Below the pieces are notes generated by a model. That model made no database searches, was not told where the DNA came from, and worked only from the letters and a program-made list of their open reading frames with translations. Shown one piece after another: positions 1 to 10,212 of a stretch of 64,000 bases of DNA (within the stretch, counting starts at the first letter, position 1; every line of letters begins with the position of its first letter). Source of the stretch: Antedon mediterranea (Eukaryota > Echinodermata > Crinoidea > Comatulida > Antedonidae); assembly GCF_964355755.1 (NCBI RefSeq), contig NC_092672.1:14938501-15002500 (forward strand), read 5' to 3'. The position numbers and the translations under genes were made by a program.

Positions 1-301
1 TGTTATACGAGCATGTTAAAAGTGACAGGCTACGCATTAATAATTTTATATTTGGTAAATTTTAATAGTCTTGTAACCATAGAAACTGGGAGAAACCATG
101 AAATTTCACTTAAAATGAGCAAAAACAACAGTTTTGATAAATTAGATGTTATTTATTGTAGAAAAAAGCAATGGATTTGATACTGCATGGAATTTTTATC
201 TGTTATTAACCATATTAGGCAGTAAACATAAAATGAGGCGGATAACTAATAATAAAAAGAAACAGGGCTTATCCGCTTGAGGTGGATAACCAATAAGTAA
301 A

Positions 302-572
302 AGAAACACTACAATTACAAGGGCTTATCCGCTTGAGGCGGGTAACAAATAAAAAAATTAAATAAAGATTCTGACAAAATCAATAAGGTTATATGCATGA
401 TAATGTATATAACCTAATAACATTTACACGGTGCTATACTATCTTTGCTTTCAATATAATAATGGCTCTGAATCCTTTATTATCATGGATATGACCTTAT
501 TGATTTTGTCAGAATCTTTATTTATTGGTTATTCACCTCAAGCGGATAAGCCCTTGTAATTATAGTGTTTCG
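302..572. repeat. Hairpin (palindromic) MITE-like repeat
   Basis: Two arms of about 90 bp are inverted copies of each other: 302-396 (gaaacact...ttatccgcttgagg...caataagg) and 481-572. A partial extra copy of the ttatccgc/gcggataa hairpin lies just upstream (about 263-300). The same TTATCCGC/GCGGATAA hairpin word recurs near 54176-54197, so this is a dispersed family. No coding potential is seen. The family is not assigned; a foldback MITE is the simplest reading. Confidence 0.7.
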
Positions 573-583
573 TTTTGTATATA

Positions 584-680
584 TTAATCCAAAGGCAAAA
601 TACCGAAAAAATGACAATGCTGTGGGTATCAGTGGCTAGATCTCAATGGAGATACAAAAAAAGGCAAAATCAAAACGATA
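584..680 (-). repeat. Fragment of Penelope-like element terminus
   Basis: This matches the end sequence of the Penelope-like copies at 1184-1270 and 9790-9880: 'aatccaaaggcaaa', then 'gacaatgctgtgggtatc', then 'tctcaatggagatacaaaaaa'. It breaks off before the hammerhead-like core present in the other copies. The following 690-760 is repeated at 1065-1130 (words 'aaacatcacaggcaca' and 'accgcccggtgata'). The stretch therefore looks like two overlapping, truncated insertions or a local duplication. Confidence 0.6.
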
Positions 681-810
681 AAGGAAGGTTGTATGCGTAA
701 TATAAACATCACAGGCACAGAATAAATTAAACCGCCCGGTGATATACTGAAATTTAATTAATTAATTTGAAACGATAAAGTTAAGGAAATCTGTGAGAAT
801 GAGGACAATT

Positions 811-882
811 ACCCCAACCGAGATTCGAACCCGGAACATTCTGCTTGATAGGCAGATGTCCTAACCATTAGACAACTGGGGC
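811..882 (-). tRNA. tRNA-like gene, anticodon AUC (tRNA-Glu/Asp-like; possibly pseudogene)
   Basis: The reverse complement folds into a full 72-nt cloverleaf. It has a 7-bp acceptor stem (GCCCCAG/TTGGGGT, with two G-T pairs), a D arm GTCTAATGGTTAGGAC, and an anticodon stem TCTGC/GCAGA around the loop CTATCAA. The variable loop has 5 nt and the T arm is CCGGG-TTCGAAT-CTCGG with one wobble pair. The internal promoter boxes are close to consensus (B box GGTTCGAATCT). The anticodon at 847-849 reads AUC. That is not a normal eukaryotic anticodon: Asp uses GUC and Glu uses UUC or CUC. The D arm resembles tRNA-Glu, so a T-to-A change at the wobble base of a UUC tRNA is possible. No T-run terminator follows directly, which favours a pseudogene or SINE-derived copy. 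Confidence 0.6.
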
Positions 883-1298
883 TTTCATGTTATTGTTCAA
901 ACCTGATTGGATAGCGACTCTTTAACATTCTCGGCGTGGTACGGCGGAACAGCACTAGTCCCTCAATTGTACGCACGTGCACCAGAGATCAAATTGATAC
1001 GCCCTCATCTTTCAGTATTTTATTCACGAGGCAGGATCTCAGAAGACATACTTTTATATATACTGTATAAACATCACAGGCACAAAATAAATTCTAAACC
1101 GCCCGGTGATACACTGAAATTTGATTGAATAATTTATTTATTTATTTATTAATTTAATTAATATATATTATTATGTATATATAAATCCAAAGGCAAATTA
1201 CTGAAAAAAGGACAATGCTGTGGGTATCAGTGGCTGGATCTCAATATGAGATACAAAAAAAAGCTATATCAAAACGATAAAGTAAAACAGCCAGAAAA

Positions 1299-1352
1299 GT
1301 TAGCAGAGCTTTCGGGCAATATAACATTACTGTAGCCTTTCATCAGTGCAAG
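1299..1352 (-). ncRNA. Hammerhead-ribozyme-like core (Penelope terminus), degraded stem II
   Basis: On the minus strand the order is CTGATGA (1340-1346), a long variable hairpin region, GCCC, GAAA (about 1310-1313), then GCTCTGCTAAC. It is the same arrangement as the intact core at 12406-12443, but stem II is weakened (AGGC opposite GCCC) and its loop is enlarged. A stem I is not visible by eye, so activity is unproven. Confidence 0.5.
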
Positions 1353-1767
1353 TGAAGAAATTTTGATAAAGTAAAGTGCTGCATGGGTGGACAGGAATAA
1401 AAGAAATACAACCAAGGAGACAGGGTGGTGAATGGTGGATGGAGACTGAATAAGAGTAGAAAACAGAGAAGATAGCTACAATTGGTAGAGATATAAACAA
1501 TTTTGGAATGGAAATAAAAAAAGCTTAAATAGTGGTTAATATTGAAACTTAAATTTTGGTAGTAAATGGAATAATTTTACCTACAGTATCTGAGAGTATG
1601 TTCCTAATGTTAAGTCCAAAAGGTTTTGTTGTTTTAAGTTGTCAGTGGTTTTCTTTGTCTTTGCGAGTTTTGTTGCTCCATTTGACATCGTGGTCTATTG
1701 CAAAATAACTCTGAAATTTGCAATTGAGTGACCAGCTGAATTATGTTCGGCTACATGTTGACCAAGC

Positions 1768-2342
1768 TAAGCTCAGGTACAGGCATGAATTTTAAATATA
1801 ATATTTGGTTAGTTGTACATAAATCAAATATTTGTAACAGAAATCAAGACGAAAAAACATGAATTTCCCTTAATATGGCAAAATTTTATAAAAACCAGGA
1901 AGACTTTTTTCAGTAGTTAGGTAGTTAACCTAATGTAATAACATGTTTGGTGACTCCCTAGATGGTGAAAAAAGAGGGTGGATATACGGTGGATAATTTT
2001 TGCTATAGCATGAAAATAAAAATCTGAAGTTGAATAAAAATATCAGAAATGTAATATTCAAGTTATATTACCTATAGGCCTATTCATTCATCTGATAACA
2101 TTTTTTACCACACCGTTTATTTTTCATAGATTTTTAAAATGCCTCTCTATTTACAAAATGTGTGTACAAAAGAATAGATATTTTACTGTGTAATTTGAAC
2201 TATCCCCTCACTAATAAGAAAGTGCTTATTTTCAACAAGCTCCTGTAACACAAATAAAATCTAAAAAATTATGAAAGATAGGGGAAACTATAGATCGATA
2301 ATTATTGGAATGTATGATCAATAGAATGTTTTTGCCCGCACC
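1768..2342. mobile_element. About 570-bp insertion with short TIRs inside the Penelope copy
   Basis: The block interrupts sequence that is continuous in the copy at 10545-10560. Its ends are inverted: TCAGGTACAGGCA at the left, and the reverse complement of the right end reads CCAGGTGCGGGCA. That suggests a small non-autonomous DNA transposon. A clean target duplication could not be recognised, so its superfamily is left open. Confidence 0.45.
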
Positions 2343-2759
2343 TGGCCTTTAATGTTTTGATAGCTGATCTGTGTTGTGTCATTCTCATACGGAGAGTGTT
2401 TTTTGTTTCCCCGACCGGGTCCCCGACGTACTGTTTGCCACAAATATTATAGTATATGAGATAAATGATGTTTTTGGTTAGACAATTGTCTTATCCGGAA
2501 AATGCGGCCAGTTTGGTTACTCTTAGTCTTAAATTTTTCAGTAGAATCAACCAATGAACAAGTTTTGCAAGATTTGCCGCAAAACGAAATGTAATAATGG
2601 GTACGGTTCCGGAAAAACAGTCCTGAGTCGTTCTGTGGACTGTAGAAATGGGCATATGTTTCTCAATAAATTAATAGCCCGTAATGGAGGCAAACTAGGG
2701 TGATAGGTAATTGTGACCAATGGCACTCTGGTCATTGGCTGACGTGGTTTGTACGTCAG

Positions 2760-3224
2760 TGTTTGACATCTTTTGCTTTATTTTATAGCAGTTTCGATGT
2801 ATTCCTTCGAATTGCTATAGTATGCAGTGCTTCTTGCCAATAGCTGATGAAATGCCTAAGCGGAAATAGCACATGTAGCTGAATCATGAGCTAAAGCAAG
2901 TGTACATGCTATTGTATGCTTATTTGATGCTTTTTATTAATGCTATTCAAGCATTTTCAAATATAGCTAATCATTTGCTATATTATGCTATTTTTTGCTT
3001 TAACCAATCCTGCGCCTGAGTGGCCTATAGTAGGCCTATGTAGGCCTACAGTAATTCCTTTAGGCTTTGCATTAAAAATGTATAACGTTCCAATGGCTTT
3101 AAATATCGAATTTAATATCAAAACCAGCAATTTGTTTAAAGGTTTTTGTTAAGATAATAACGAAATTATAAAGTTACTGCGAACATGATTTTAAACAACA
3201 AAATGTAAAAACAATGCGTTTTAC
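2760..3224. other. No gene recognised
   Basis: AT-rich sequence with TAGGCCTA-type words (about 3020-3050). No open frame, RNA gene or clear repeat family was recognised here. Confidence 0.4.
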
Positions 3225-3640
3225 AAACTAAGCGCTTTTCGACATGTATTGAATATAGGACTATTCCATTATTTTATAGGGTGTTAGCGAATGTGTTGGG
3301 TTGGGTGTACCAGGCTTGTTGAGGCTTCTATTGTTCGCGTCATTCATTGTGCCAATTGTTTTGTATTTCACTGTGTTTGAGAAAAAAAAATGCTGCTGTA
3401 GTTAGCCTATAGCTTTTATTATGTGTCTGTTAATTATATCGTTTTTTACATTATATAACTTCTCAACAGTTTTTGAATCATGTATCCTCTACAAATAACA
3501 AGAAAAGATTCATATACATTTTTATGTTATTTAATTTATGTTTTAATTTATATAACTACATCCATGTTTTCTCAACAGTTGAATCAAATAGCCTCTACAA
3601 ATAACAAGAAAAGATCGAGAAAAAGAGACATTCTTAAAAC
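3225..3640 (+). repeat. Left arm of a long inverted-repeat pair
   Basis: The arm (aggactattccattattt... gttgggttgggtgta... aggcttctattgttcgcg... caaataacaagaaaa) is found again in inverted orientation at about 7065-7375. Similarity spans more than 300 bp with indels. The arms enclose about 3.4 kb that includes a LINE tail. They could be the termini of one composite or foldback element, or two separate insertions of one repeat. Confidence 0.6.
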
Positions 3641-3969
3641 TTTATTATAAGGCACAAGAACTTTAACATTATGTAATATAGGCTTGAGGCATGCACAAGG
3701 AACATGCATTTTTAAATTACTTTCATTCCGTGTCGAATCAACGAATATTCTGAAAATTGGTACAGGTCACGTCACGGATTTGGCTGAAATTTGTTTTAGG
3801 GTAGGCCTACCTCTATATATAATGAACACATGCAAAGTTTTAGCGCTTAACTCCAAATCTTTTTGAAAATATGGCCTATTGAAGACGGGGTACTATGATC
3901 GTCAGAATTCACATAATTTGAGTAATTGAATATTTTGCGTTTTGTAATGTGATTTATGACACTTTAAAA

Positions 3970-5080
3970 TTAAGATTTTTATTTTTATTTCTTTATTCTG
4001 ACATAAAATCATAGGATAAAACACAATAAAGTACCGATACGGCAAACTTATTTCTATTGTGGTCCTAAACAAATATTACAGAATAAACAAGAAAACCACA
4101 CTTAATTAAACATGATAAACATACATATAGCAAATTAAATTTCTCTCAATCCATAGAGATATTATGCTCTCTATGCTCAATCTAAGAATTTCACTAAAGT
4201 AGCCTTTAGATCTCTGTTTAAATAATTGTATTGAAGAGGAGCTTTGAACAAAATAGTATAGGGGAGTGAATTCCATAACTGAACCTGTTGTGAGTTCCAA
4301 TGACTGGAATTTTGATCGAAATGCTGTCTCTGGCAAATCTGGTATTGTGATTGTGTCGATGTGTCTCGTCAGGGTAATTATATCCACGTAAGTTGGAGCA
4401 CTTGTATTAATTATTTTATACATAATACATAGTTTCCTCTCTTGCACTCTTAGGTCAACTGGCAACCAATTTAGGTTGACAAACTCATGTATATATATAT
4501 GTATATGAGATCGTACGTGGTCCTAGGTTCAAAATGCACCTTATAATTTTGAGACGTCTGTAGCCTATTTTTAGTATAATTATTTGCACATGAGTACCAT
4601 ACACAGCACTTATAGTCATAATGACATTGTGTCAGAAAAGAGGCAATTAATTTAAGAGCATATTTAGTAATATATTTTTTATTTCTATTAAGAAATTTAA
4701 GTATACAATGAATTTTATTGATTACTTTCATACCTGTAGCTGTACCAGTCAGATTCTGGTCAAGATCAATTCCAAGGTATGTGATTGAAGATTTAGCAGT
4801 TATGTTTTTATTATTACAGATAATTTTCATTTCTGACTGTTTTCTACACATGATTTTTGAACCAAATAAAATTGACTCCGTCTTACCTAAATGAAGGGAT
4901 AATCTATTGTCAGTAAGCCAAAGATTCAACGCTGGCAATTCATTACTTAGTCTGTTTTCAATATAATCTAGGTCTTTATTCGTGACCAAAAGAGCTGCAT
5001 CGTCTGCATATAACAACAACTCACAACCAACGGCCGATTCCATGTCGTTGACATATAGCAAAAATATCTGTAAATTGGTA
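3970..5080 (-). mobile_element. Truncated non-LTR (LINE) reverse transcriptase tail
   Basis: Minus-strand frames give the end of a reverse transcriptase. At 4471-5080 there is FLLYVNDM followed by the catalytic YADD motif (LLLYADDAALLV) and then the thumb region (LSLHLGKTESILFGSK, YLGIDLD). At 4106-4465 there is the C-terminal tail (LPVDLRVQERKLCIMYKI, TAFRSKFQSLELT). The two parts are separated by a frame break near a (TATATG) microsatellite (4486-4505). The N-terminal endonuclease and most of the RT are missing. The 3' end lies near 3970, in T-rich sequence. This is a dead, 5'-truncated copy of jockey/CR1-like type. Confidence 0.85.
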
Positions 5081-5091
5081 TCTAATACAAA

Positions 5092-5890
5092 TCTGGCCTC
5101 AAAATAAGTGTATCTTTTCTATTACTACTGAAACCCCCAATTTATTACAATCACAAACAAATGTATTGATGAGGCACAATGGTTGCCTATCAATTAAATA
5201 TTAGACCATTTACTCTTTTCAACTGTGTCTGGCATGGCTTTAAAGTTGGTTACAAACTGAAAATTGGCAAAAAACGTTGATATTTACACTGAACTTATAG
5301 GCAACATATTCACCCACATGAAATTATTACCACTTATCTGGTGTACCTCTGGACAAAATTCTGTTATGAAGAATCATCTCCTTCATGGTGTGTGACAGCA
5401 TTTTGAAATTCTGACATTTTTGCCATTTTAATCTATAGGTCATTTCGTTGTGGCGTAACCCCTACAGTAAGCATATTGCAACTATCCCCTAGATGCCCGA
5501 GAATAAAATTTCACCAAATAATCCAAAGCTGACGCCAAAATAAGTGTATGTCATATACTTTTCTATTTAATTGATACTGAAAACCCATGAAAATGTCAAT
5601 TTATACCGAATTTTTACCAACCTAATAATTAATCTTCAGTTTTAGACCCCTTAAAGGGTAATTAATAACAATCAGAAAAGCTTTAGCCTATATTGTACAT
5701 AATTATTATGTATTGTTGTTGAGGCACTTGTGGTTGCCTAAAAGAAATAATAGACCTTTTACTTTTTTGAACTGTGTCTGACATGGCTCTAAAGTTGGTT
5801 AAAGGCAGAAAATGGTGAAAAAGCATCAACATGGCCTTTTTCTTCATAGACAATATTTACCCACCACACATTAATTAATGTGCACCACTT
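5092..5890. repeat. Diverged direct repeat of about 250-370 bp
   Basis: The block at 5092-5340 ('gcctcaaaataagtgtat', 'ttgaggca..gttgcct', 'actgtgtctggcatggct') recurs at 5522-5890 ('gccaaaataagtgtat', 'actgtgtctgacatggct'). The copies are clearly diverged and carry indels. They are non-coding and of unknown family. Confidence 0.55.
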
Positions 5891-6201
5891 GTTAACAGAG
5901 GTGTTAATCTGGAGAGATAATTATGAAGGCAGTCTTATTTCTAACATAAAAAAAGTCTACACAGATTTGCAACTACCAGAGTCAAACATCACATAATCAT
6001 TATTACAGTACAATAGCTGCACATCATAATTTTGTATTTAAAAGAAATTTATAATTTATAATATACAGTACTGTGGTTAAGTTAAACTATATATAAATCA
6101 TCAATTTATTGAACCATTGAAACAGTGCTCATATTCGGAACATGATCTTATAATCGCGTCGAGCATAGCTCATCGGCGAAAGTTCCGTATTTTTTAGTTG
6201 T

Positions 6202-6745
6202 ATGAACAATCATACTGGCATCAAATTAGAGGTAATAAGTGATACTTTTTATACTTCTCATGAAAATGACAAACTCAAATATATTTTGGGATACTCAGAT
6301 AATTTAATTGATGAAGAGTGTGAAAATATTTTGGATAGTTTTTGTAAAAGATACCTAAAACAAGCATGGAAATTTCGAAATGATTCACTGAATTCCATGA
6401 CTCAATAACTATGTTATCTACATTGCTACATTAAGTAAATTGAAAAAAAAAGTGGGGGGGGGGGAGGAGGAGGGGGGGGGGGGTTTGTAATAAGCTGTGT
6501 TTATCAGTTGATTTTATTTTATACACTTTTACTATATCTTGTTTTGTATTCATTGTGTAAAGTAATGATCTACTGTATGTATCGATGTAAATTGGGGGGG
6601 GGGAGGGGAGGATAGGGGTTGATAGTTGCTTTTGCCTTTTTTTACTTTTCTGTTAATTGTTATATTTTATATTGTGAAGGATGCACCTTTGTGCTAAGTG
6701 TGCCACCGATCTAAAGGTGTAATTCCAAATAAATAAATAAAGTAA
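6202..6745 (+). mobile_element. Possible LINE 3' end with short ORF remnant
   Basis: A 68-codon frame (6202-6408) ends with KFRNDSLNSMTQ. It is followed by G-rich tracts and then a hairpin (acctttgtgc...aaaggtg, about 6684-6718) and an AAATAAATAAATAAA tail (6728-6743). A hairpin followed by an AAATA-type tail is a common layout of CR1/L2-like LINE 3' ends. The short peptide is not recognised; it may be transposon-derived or chance. Confidence 0.35.
6450..6616 (+). repeat. Poly-G / G-quadruplex-prone tracts
   Basis: There are long G runs at about 6450-6482 (GGGGGGG broken by AGGAGGA) and 6593-6612. Each could supply four or more G tracts for quadruplexes. They lie in the presumed LINE 3' region. 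Homopolymers of this length may also carry assembly or sequencing error. Confidence 0.55.
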
Positions 6746-6848
6746 GTAACGGGAGGGATACTGAATGTCATTCAAAAGCATATTCAAAATTCGTGAATAT
6801 ATTTGTTGTCTTATTAATTATATAGAGTAGTAGGCCCTTTTATATATC

Positions 6849-6920
6849 TTGTACTGAGGAAGAGTTAGCGTGTGTTGCGTGAGACAAAGCTCTGCAATTT
6901 TATTTCTGGCTGTTTTAGTT
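6849..6920 (+). ncRNA. Diverged hammerhead-like/Penelope terminal fragment
   Basis: CTGAGGA (near 6854) is followed by a variable hairpin region and AAAGCTCTGC, then TTTCTGGCTGTTTT. The downstream words match the Penelope termini at 12430-12460. The first core box is altered (CTGATGA to CTGAGGA) and GAAA is not intact, so it is probably inactive. Confidence 0.3.
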
Positions 6921-7064
6921 TGTGTCAGTATCAGCAGGAGGGAAAACCTCACGAACAATATTGCTAACTCATTGAAATAAGTTAAACCAAACATGACACT
7001 ACTAACAAAAAATCTGGTTCGATGAAGTAAAACATGTTGGCCTACATTAAAATACGTTACACAA

Positions 7065-7375
7065 TTTTCTTGTTATTTGTAGAGGCTATATAAACTTGAT
7101 TCAGCTGTCGAGAAAAAAAAACATATAATAATATTACATAAAATGTAAAATAAAACATGATAATGTAAAATAATATAATATAATTTACAGACACATAATA
7201 AAACTACAGCAGCAGTTGTTTGTTTCTCACACACAGTGAAATACAAAACAATTGGCACAATAACGCGAACAATAGAAGCCTCAACAAGCCTGGTACAGTA
7301 CACCCAACCCAACACATTGGCTAAGACCCTATAACAAAATAATGGAATAGTCCTATATTCAATACAAAGCCTCCA
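7065..7375 (-). repeat. Right arm of the 3225-3640 inverted-repeat pair
   Basis: The reverse complement matches 3225-3640 (attgaatataggactattcc... gtgttgggttgggtgta... gaggcttctattgttcgcg). An apparent minus-strand frame at 7073-7435 lies over this arm and is not conserved in the left copy, so it is not taken as a gene. Confidence 0.6.
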
Positions 7376-7407
7376 CAACTCGTACGTACAATTTCGATAT
7401 CTCTTAA

Positions 7408-7584
7408 GCTTGGTTCCCACTAGAACGTAACGCAAGGACGTAAACGCAACGCAAGCGTTTCAACCAATGACAAGCGAAGTTATAGACAGTTAGCAATCAC
7501 AAGCGAATAAGCCATCGCTTGTGATTGGTCAATTCACTTGCGTTGCGTTACGTCCTTGTGTTGCGTCGCTAGTGGGAACCACGC
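7408..7584. mobile_element. 177-bp palindromic MITE, copy 1
   Basis: It has terminal inverted repeats GCTTGGTTCCCACTAG / CTAGTGGGAACCACGC and a near-palindromic interior rich in aacgcaaggacgt and the word caatcacaagcga. It is the inverted twin of the copy at 15656-15822; a third, diverged copy sits at 39868-40008. No target duplication is evident at this copy. Confidence 0.8.
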
Positions 7585-7589
7585 TGTAC

Positions 7590-7750
7590 TGTACGCGTTA
7601 TTATCACGTACGTACGACTTATTATCTCGTACGTACAACTTATTATCTCGTACGTACGTGTTATTTTCTCGTACGTACGTGTTTTTATCTCGTACGTACG
7701 AGATAATAACACGTACGTAACACGTACGGCACGTATAACACGTATCTTGT
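7590..7750. repeat. Palindromic CGTACGTAC minisatellite
   Basis: About six units of roughly 24 bp are built around CGTACGTAC, joined by 'acttattatct' or 'tgttatttt' spacers. Orientation flips within the array (tctcgtacgtacgagataa), so it can form cruciforms. The same units recur at 17105-17190. Open frames across it on both strands are artefacts of the repeat. Confidence 0.75.
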
Positions 7751-8087
7751 ATGTAATTGAACCATGAACCACGTGTGCGCACATTTACATGTGGCCTGCT
7801 TGTTGACAACCTGATGAGCTAGACTGGCTCTATAGTCTATAGTAGCCTACTACTCACTCTATCTATCAAATGAGATGGCCAGTCTGTGTATTCAGGAGGA
7901 TGTATATAATTTATGTGGTTGGCAAACCTGGCTTTTACCACTGTAAGCTGACAGCGAATGTGAAGTGAGAAAAGTTATAGAGATTTTAAACCAGGTGCAA
8001 GTTTGTTAAATTAATTACAACAGTTCCCGTTAAAAACAACCTAGAATGCTTCACCCTAACCATAAAGTCATCTGAGCTTGATTGTGA

Positions 8088-8457
8088 TTTAAGACTATTG
8101 CACAGGGCTCATTTGGAGAAGTGTTCAAGGGAATGTACCAATATCATGTTGCCGTAAATAAAGTGAGTTGAAGTCGAGAAAGGGAAAGCGTCCGGAGAAG
8201 CAGATTATAAGGGAGGCTCCAATACACCAACAACCCGCACACAAGAATATTGTAAAGTTCATCGGCATTTGCCTGGAGCATATTTATGTCTATCATTACT
8301 GAATTCATCTATGGGCAAAACATGAAGGAAACGAAATCTACAATACGGAGGATCAACACTTTATAGACTGGGACAGGAAAGTGGCAGTTGCAACTGGTGT
8401 TGTAGGAGAGTTGTATTTACACAAGCACAGTCCTCAGATAATCCACCATGATATACA
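8088..8457 (+). pseudogene. Protein-kinase pseudogene, N-lobe half
   Basis: Reading through frame breaks, one sees a glycine-loop motif (IAQGSFGEVFKG) and a VAV(N)K strand. These are followed by a C-helix and strand 4 region (EKQIIREA, HKNIVKFIGICLE), a hinge-like ITEFIYG in another frame, and a catalytic-loop start (LYLHKHSPQIIHHDI, with HHD in place of HRD). A stop follows the VAVNK region and at least two frameshifts occur, so it cannot encode a working kinase. The style is that of TKL/RIPK-like kinases. The other half lies at 14274-14690, beyond the inserted 5.8-kb element. There are no introns in this stretch; whether it is a processed copy or one old exon cannot be decided. Confidence 0.75.
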
Positions 8458-8829
8458 TAGACCGGCAGCCCAGAGACATTTGGTTAGATGAGCTAGGTAC
8501 CAATATCTGACTATTTGAGTGTGTTGGGGGTCACTTGAAGTGAATGAAAATGGGAGTCTGCCGGGTACCCCCTGCTGCGTCTAGACCGGGGGGACCCCGA
8601 AACGTGCTAAAAGATCGGCACAGGTTAGATGAGAGAGATACCACCTAATTTTACCACCATGGGATGCCCATTGGCATCCTTATAACAGTATCACAAACGA
8701 CAGACTTTTTCTCTGCTGCAAAAGGCCCGCCAGACCCCCCGAGGGAGGGCCTAAAATGGGGTTAGCATAGATGAGTGAGGTACCACTCAAAATCAATTCC
8801 AAACGATCAAGTTGTGTTCATACAATACT

Positions 8830-9420
8830 AAATGGATAACAACAGACTAATTGTCTGCTGCACCGCAAGTGCCAGACACCCTGAAGTTAGACTAGAGGCC
8901 CCCTTCCCCCAACTAACCCAGCTTAGATATTGTAGATACCACCAGCAACCAATGTTATATGATTTAGCACATTGTAAGCAATACCAAATGACCTATTACA
9001 GACTATCTGAACACTGCCCTGGCCCTGGCAGACCCCTCTAAAGTTAGACTAGAGACCCCTCTTTCCCCAACTAGCCCAGCTTAGATATTGTAGATACCAC
9101 CAGCAACCAATGTTATATGATTTAGCACATTGTAAGCAATCACCAAATGACCTATTACAAACTATCTGTACACTGCCTTGGCCCTGGCAGACCCCTCTAA
9201 AGTTCGACTAGAGACTCCATTCCCCCAACTGGCCTAGCTTAGATATTGTAGATACCACCAGCAACCAATGTTATAATTATGATTTAGCACATTGTAAGCA
9301 ATACCAAATGACCTATAACAGACTATCTGTACACTGCCTTGGCACTGGCAGACCCCTCTAAAGTTCCCCCATTTACCCCAAGTATATAGCCTACATGTAC
9401 CTTAGATATTGTAGATACCA
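8830..9420. repeat. About 158-bp tandem repeats in left arm
   Basis: Roughly 3.5 units contain 'cagcttagatattgtagataccaccagc', 'atgatttagcacattgtaagca' and 'gcagacccctctaaagtt'. The spacing between successive 'gactagag' words is 157-159 bp. The same array is present inverted in the right arm (13030-13600). Confidence 0.8.
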
Positions 9421-9920
9421 ATACATTTTAACTTTAATCGAACTAACACAAAACAATTGAAAATATATCACATCAATGACGATAAAATGACCATTACCAT
9501 TTTAAAGGGAAAAATAGTTTAAGAGTTTCACTTCAAACTTATATAAGCCAAATATAAACAAGTACGGATTCGAGTAAATTTAGCATTCCTGCTAGAATTG
9601 TGAGGATCTGGAATTCCTTGCCTTTGAATGTCAAAGATACATTCGTCTGTAACTCTTGCAACCTATTTTAAGAGAAAGCTTAGTAATCACCTTAATCAAA
9701 TTCAGGATTGTAGTAACTTCATCAAAAGTGATTTTATTATAGTTGGTAATTTTAAATGCTGTATATTATAATCTTAATCCTCTATATATATTTATATATA
9801 TAAATCCAAAGGCAAATAACTGAAAAAATGACAATGCTGTGGGTATCTGGCTGAATCTCAATGGAGATACAAAAAAAAAAGTGAAAAGCTAAATCAAAAG
9901 GATAAAGTAAAACAGCCAGA

Positions 9921-9966
9921 AACGTTAGCAGAGCTTTCGGGCAACACTAGCCCTTCATCATTGCAA
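9921..9966 (-). ncRNA. Hammerhead-like core at the Penelope 3' end (box 1 mutated)
   Basis: The minus strand reads ATGATGA (first C of CTGATGA lost), A, GGGC, loop TAGTGTT, GCCC, GAAA, GCTCTGCTAAC. Stem II is perfect. The altered first core base suggests this copy no longer cleaves. It lies downstream of the GIY-YIG-like region in the sense orientation. Confidence 0.6.
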
Positions 9967-10130
9967 GTGAAGGATAAGAGCTGGCAAGTGCTGCCTGGGT
10001 GGACAGGAATAAAAGAAATACAACAAACGAAGACAGGGTGGAGTCTGAAAAAGAGTAGAAAAAAAAGAAGGTAGCTTGGTAGAGATACAGTATAAACAAT
10101 TTTGGAATGAAACTAAACAAGGCCAACAGC

Positions 10131-10212
10131 CATAAGTCGCGTGCTAAAACGCATAGAGATACCGGACCGACCGACAGACCGACCGACATAGTGAACTATA
10201 GAGTCGCGCCAG
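10131..10212 (+). repeat. Dispersed CCGACCGAC / 'tagtgaactatagagtcgcg' repeat
   Basis: The sequence 'agtcgcgtgc ... gaccgaccgacatagtgaac tatagagtcgcg' is shared with 34907-34970. Short (CCGA)n runs and the flanking agtcgcg words mark a small dispersed family. It has no coding potential. Confidence 0.6.

Larger units (their letters stand above)
1184..2735 (-). mobile_element. Degraded Penelope-like retroelement copy (3' half)
   Basis: The segment is co-linear with 9790-11000 inside the better-preserved element. It has the terminal 'aatccaaaggc' repeat, a hammerhead-like core (1299-1352), the C-terminal GIY-YIG-type region (about 1540-1770 matches 10320-10560) and the linker before it (2343-2735 matches 10545-11000). 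All reading frames are interrupted. A non-homologous block at about 1768-2342 splits it. The element reads on the minus strand and has no intact enzyme. Confidence 0.75.

Noticed and set aside
6202-6408. 68-codon frame as a host gene
   Set aside because: It is short, unrecognised and directly followed by retroelement-type 3' sequence, so it is listed only as part of a possible LINE end.
7073-7435. 120-codon hydrophobic minus-strand frame
   Set aside because: It lies on an inverted-repeat arm and a MITE edge; the mirror arm at 3225-3640 does not keep the frame.
9947-10189. 80-codon frame rich in Phe/Leu
   Set aside because: It falls in the Penelope-like terminal region; T-rich sequence gives hydrophobic codons by chance.
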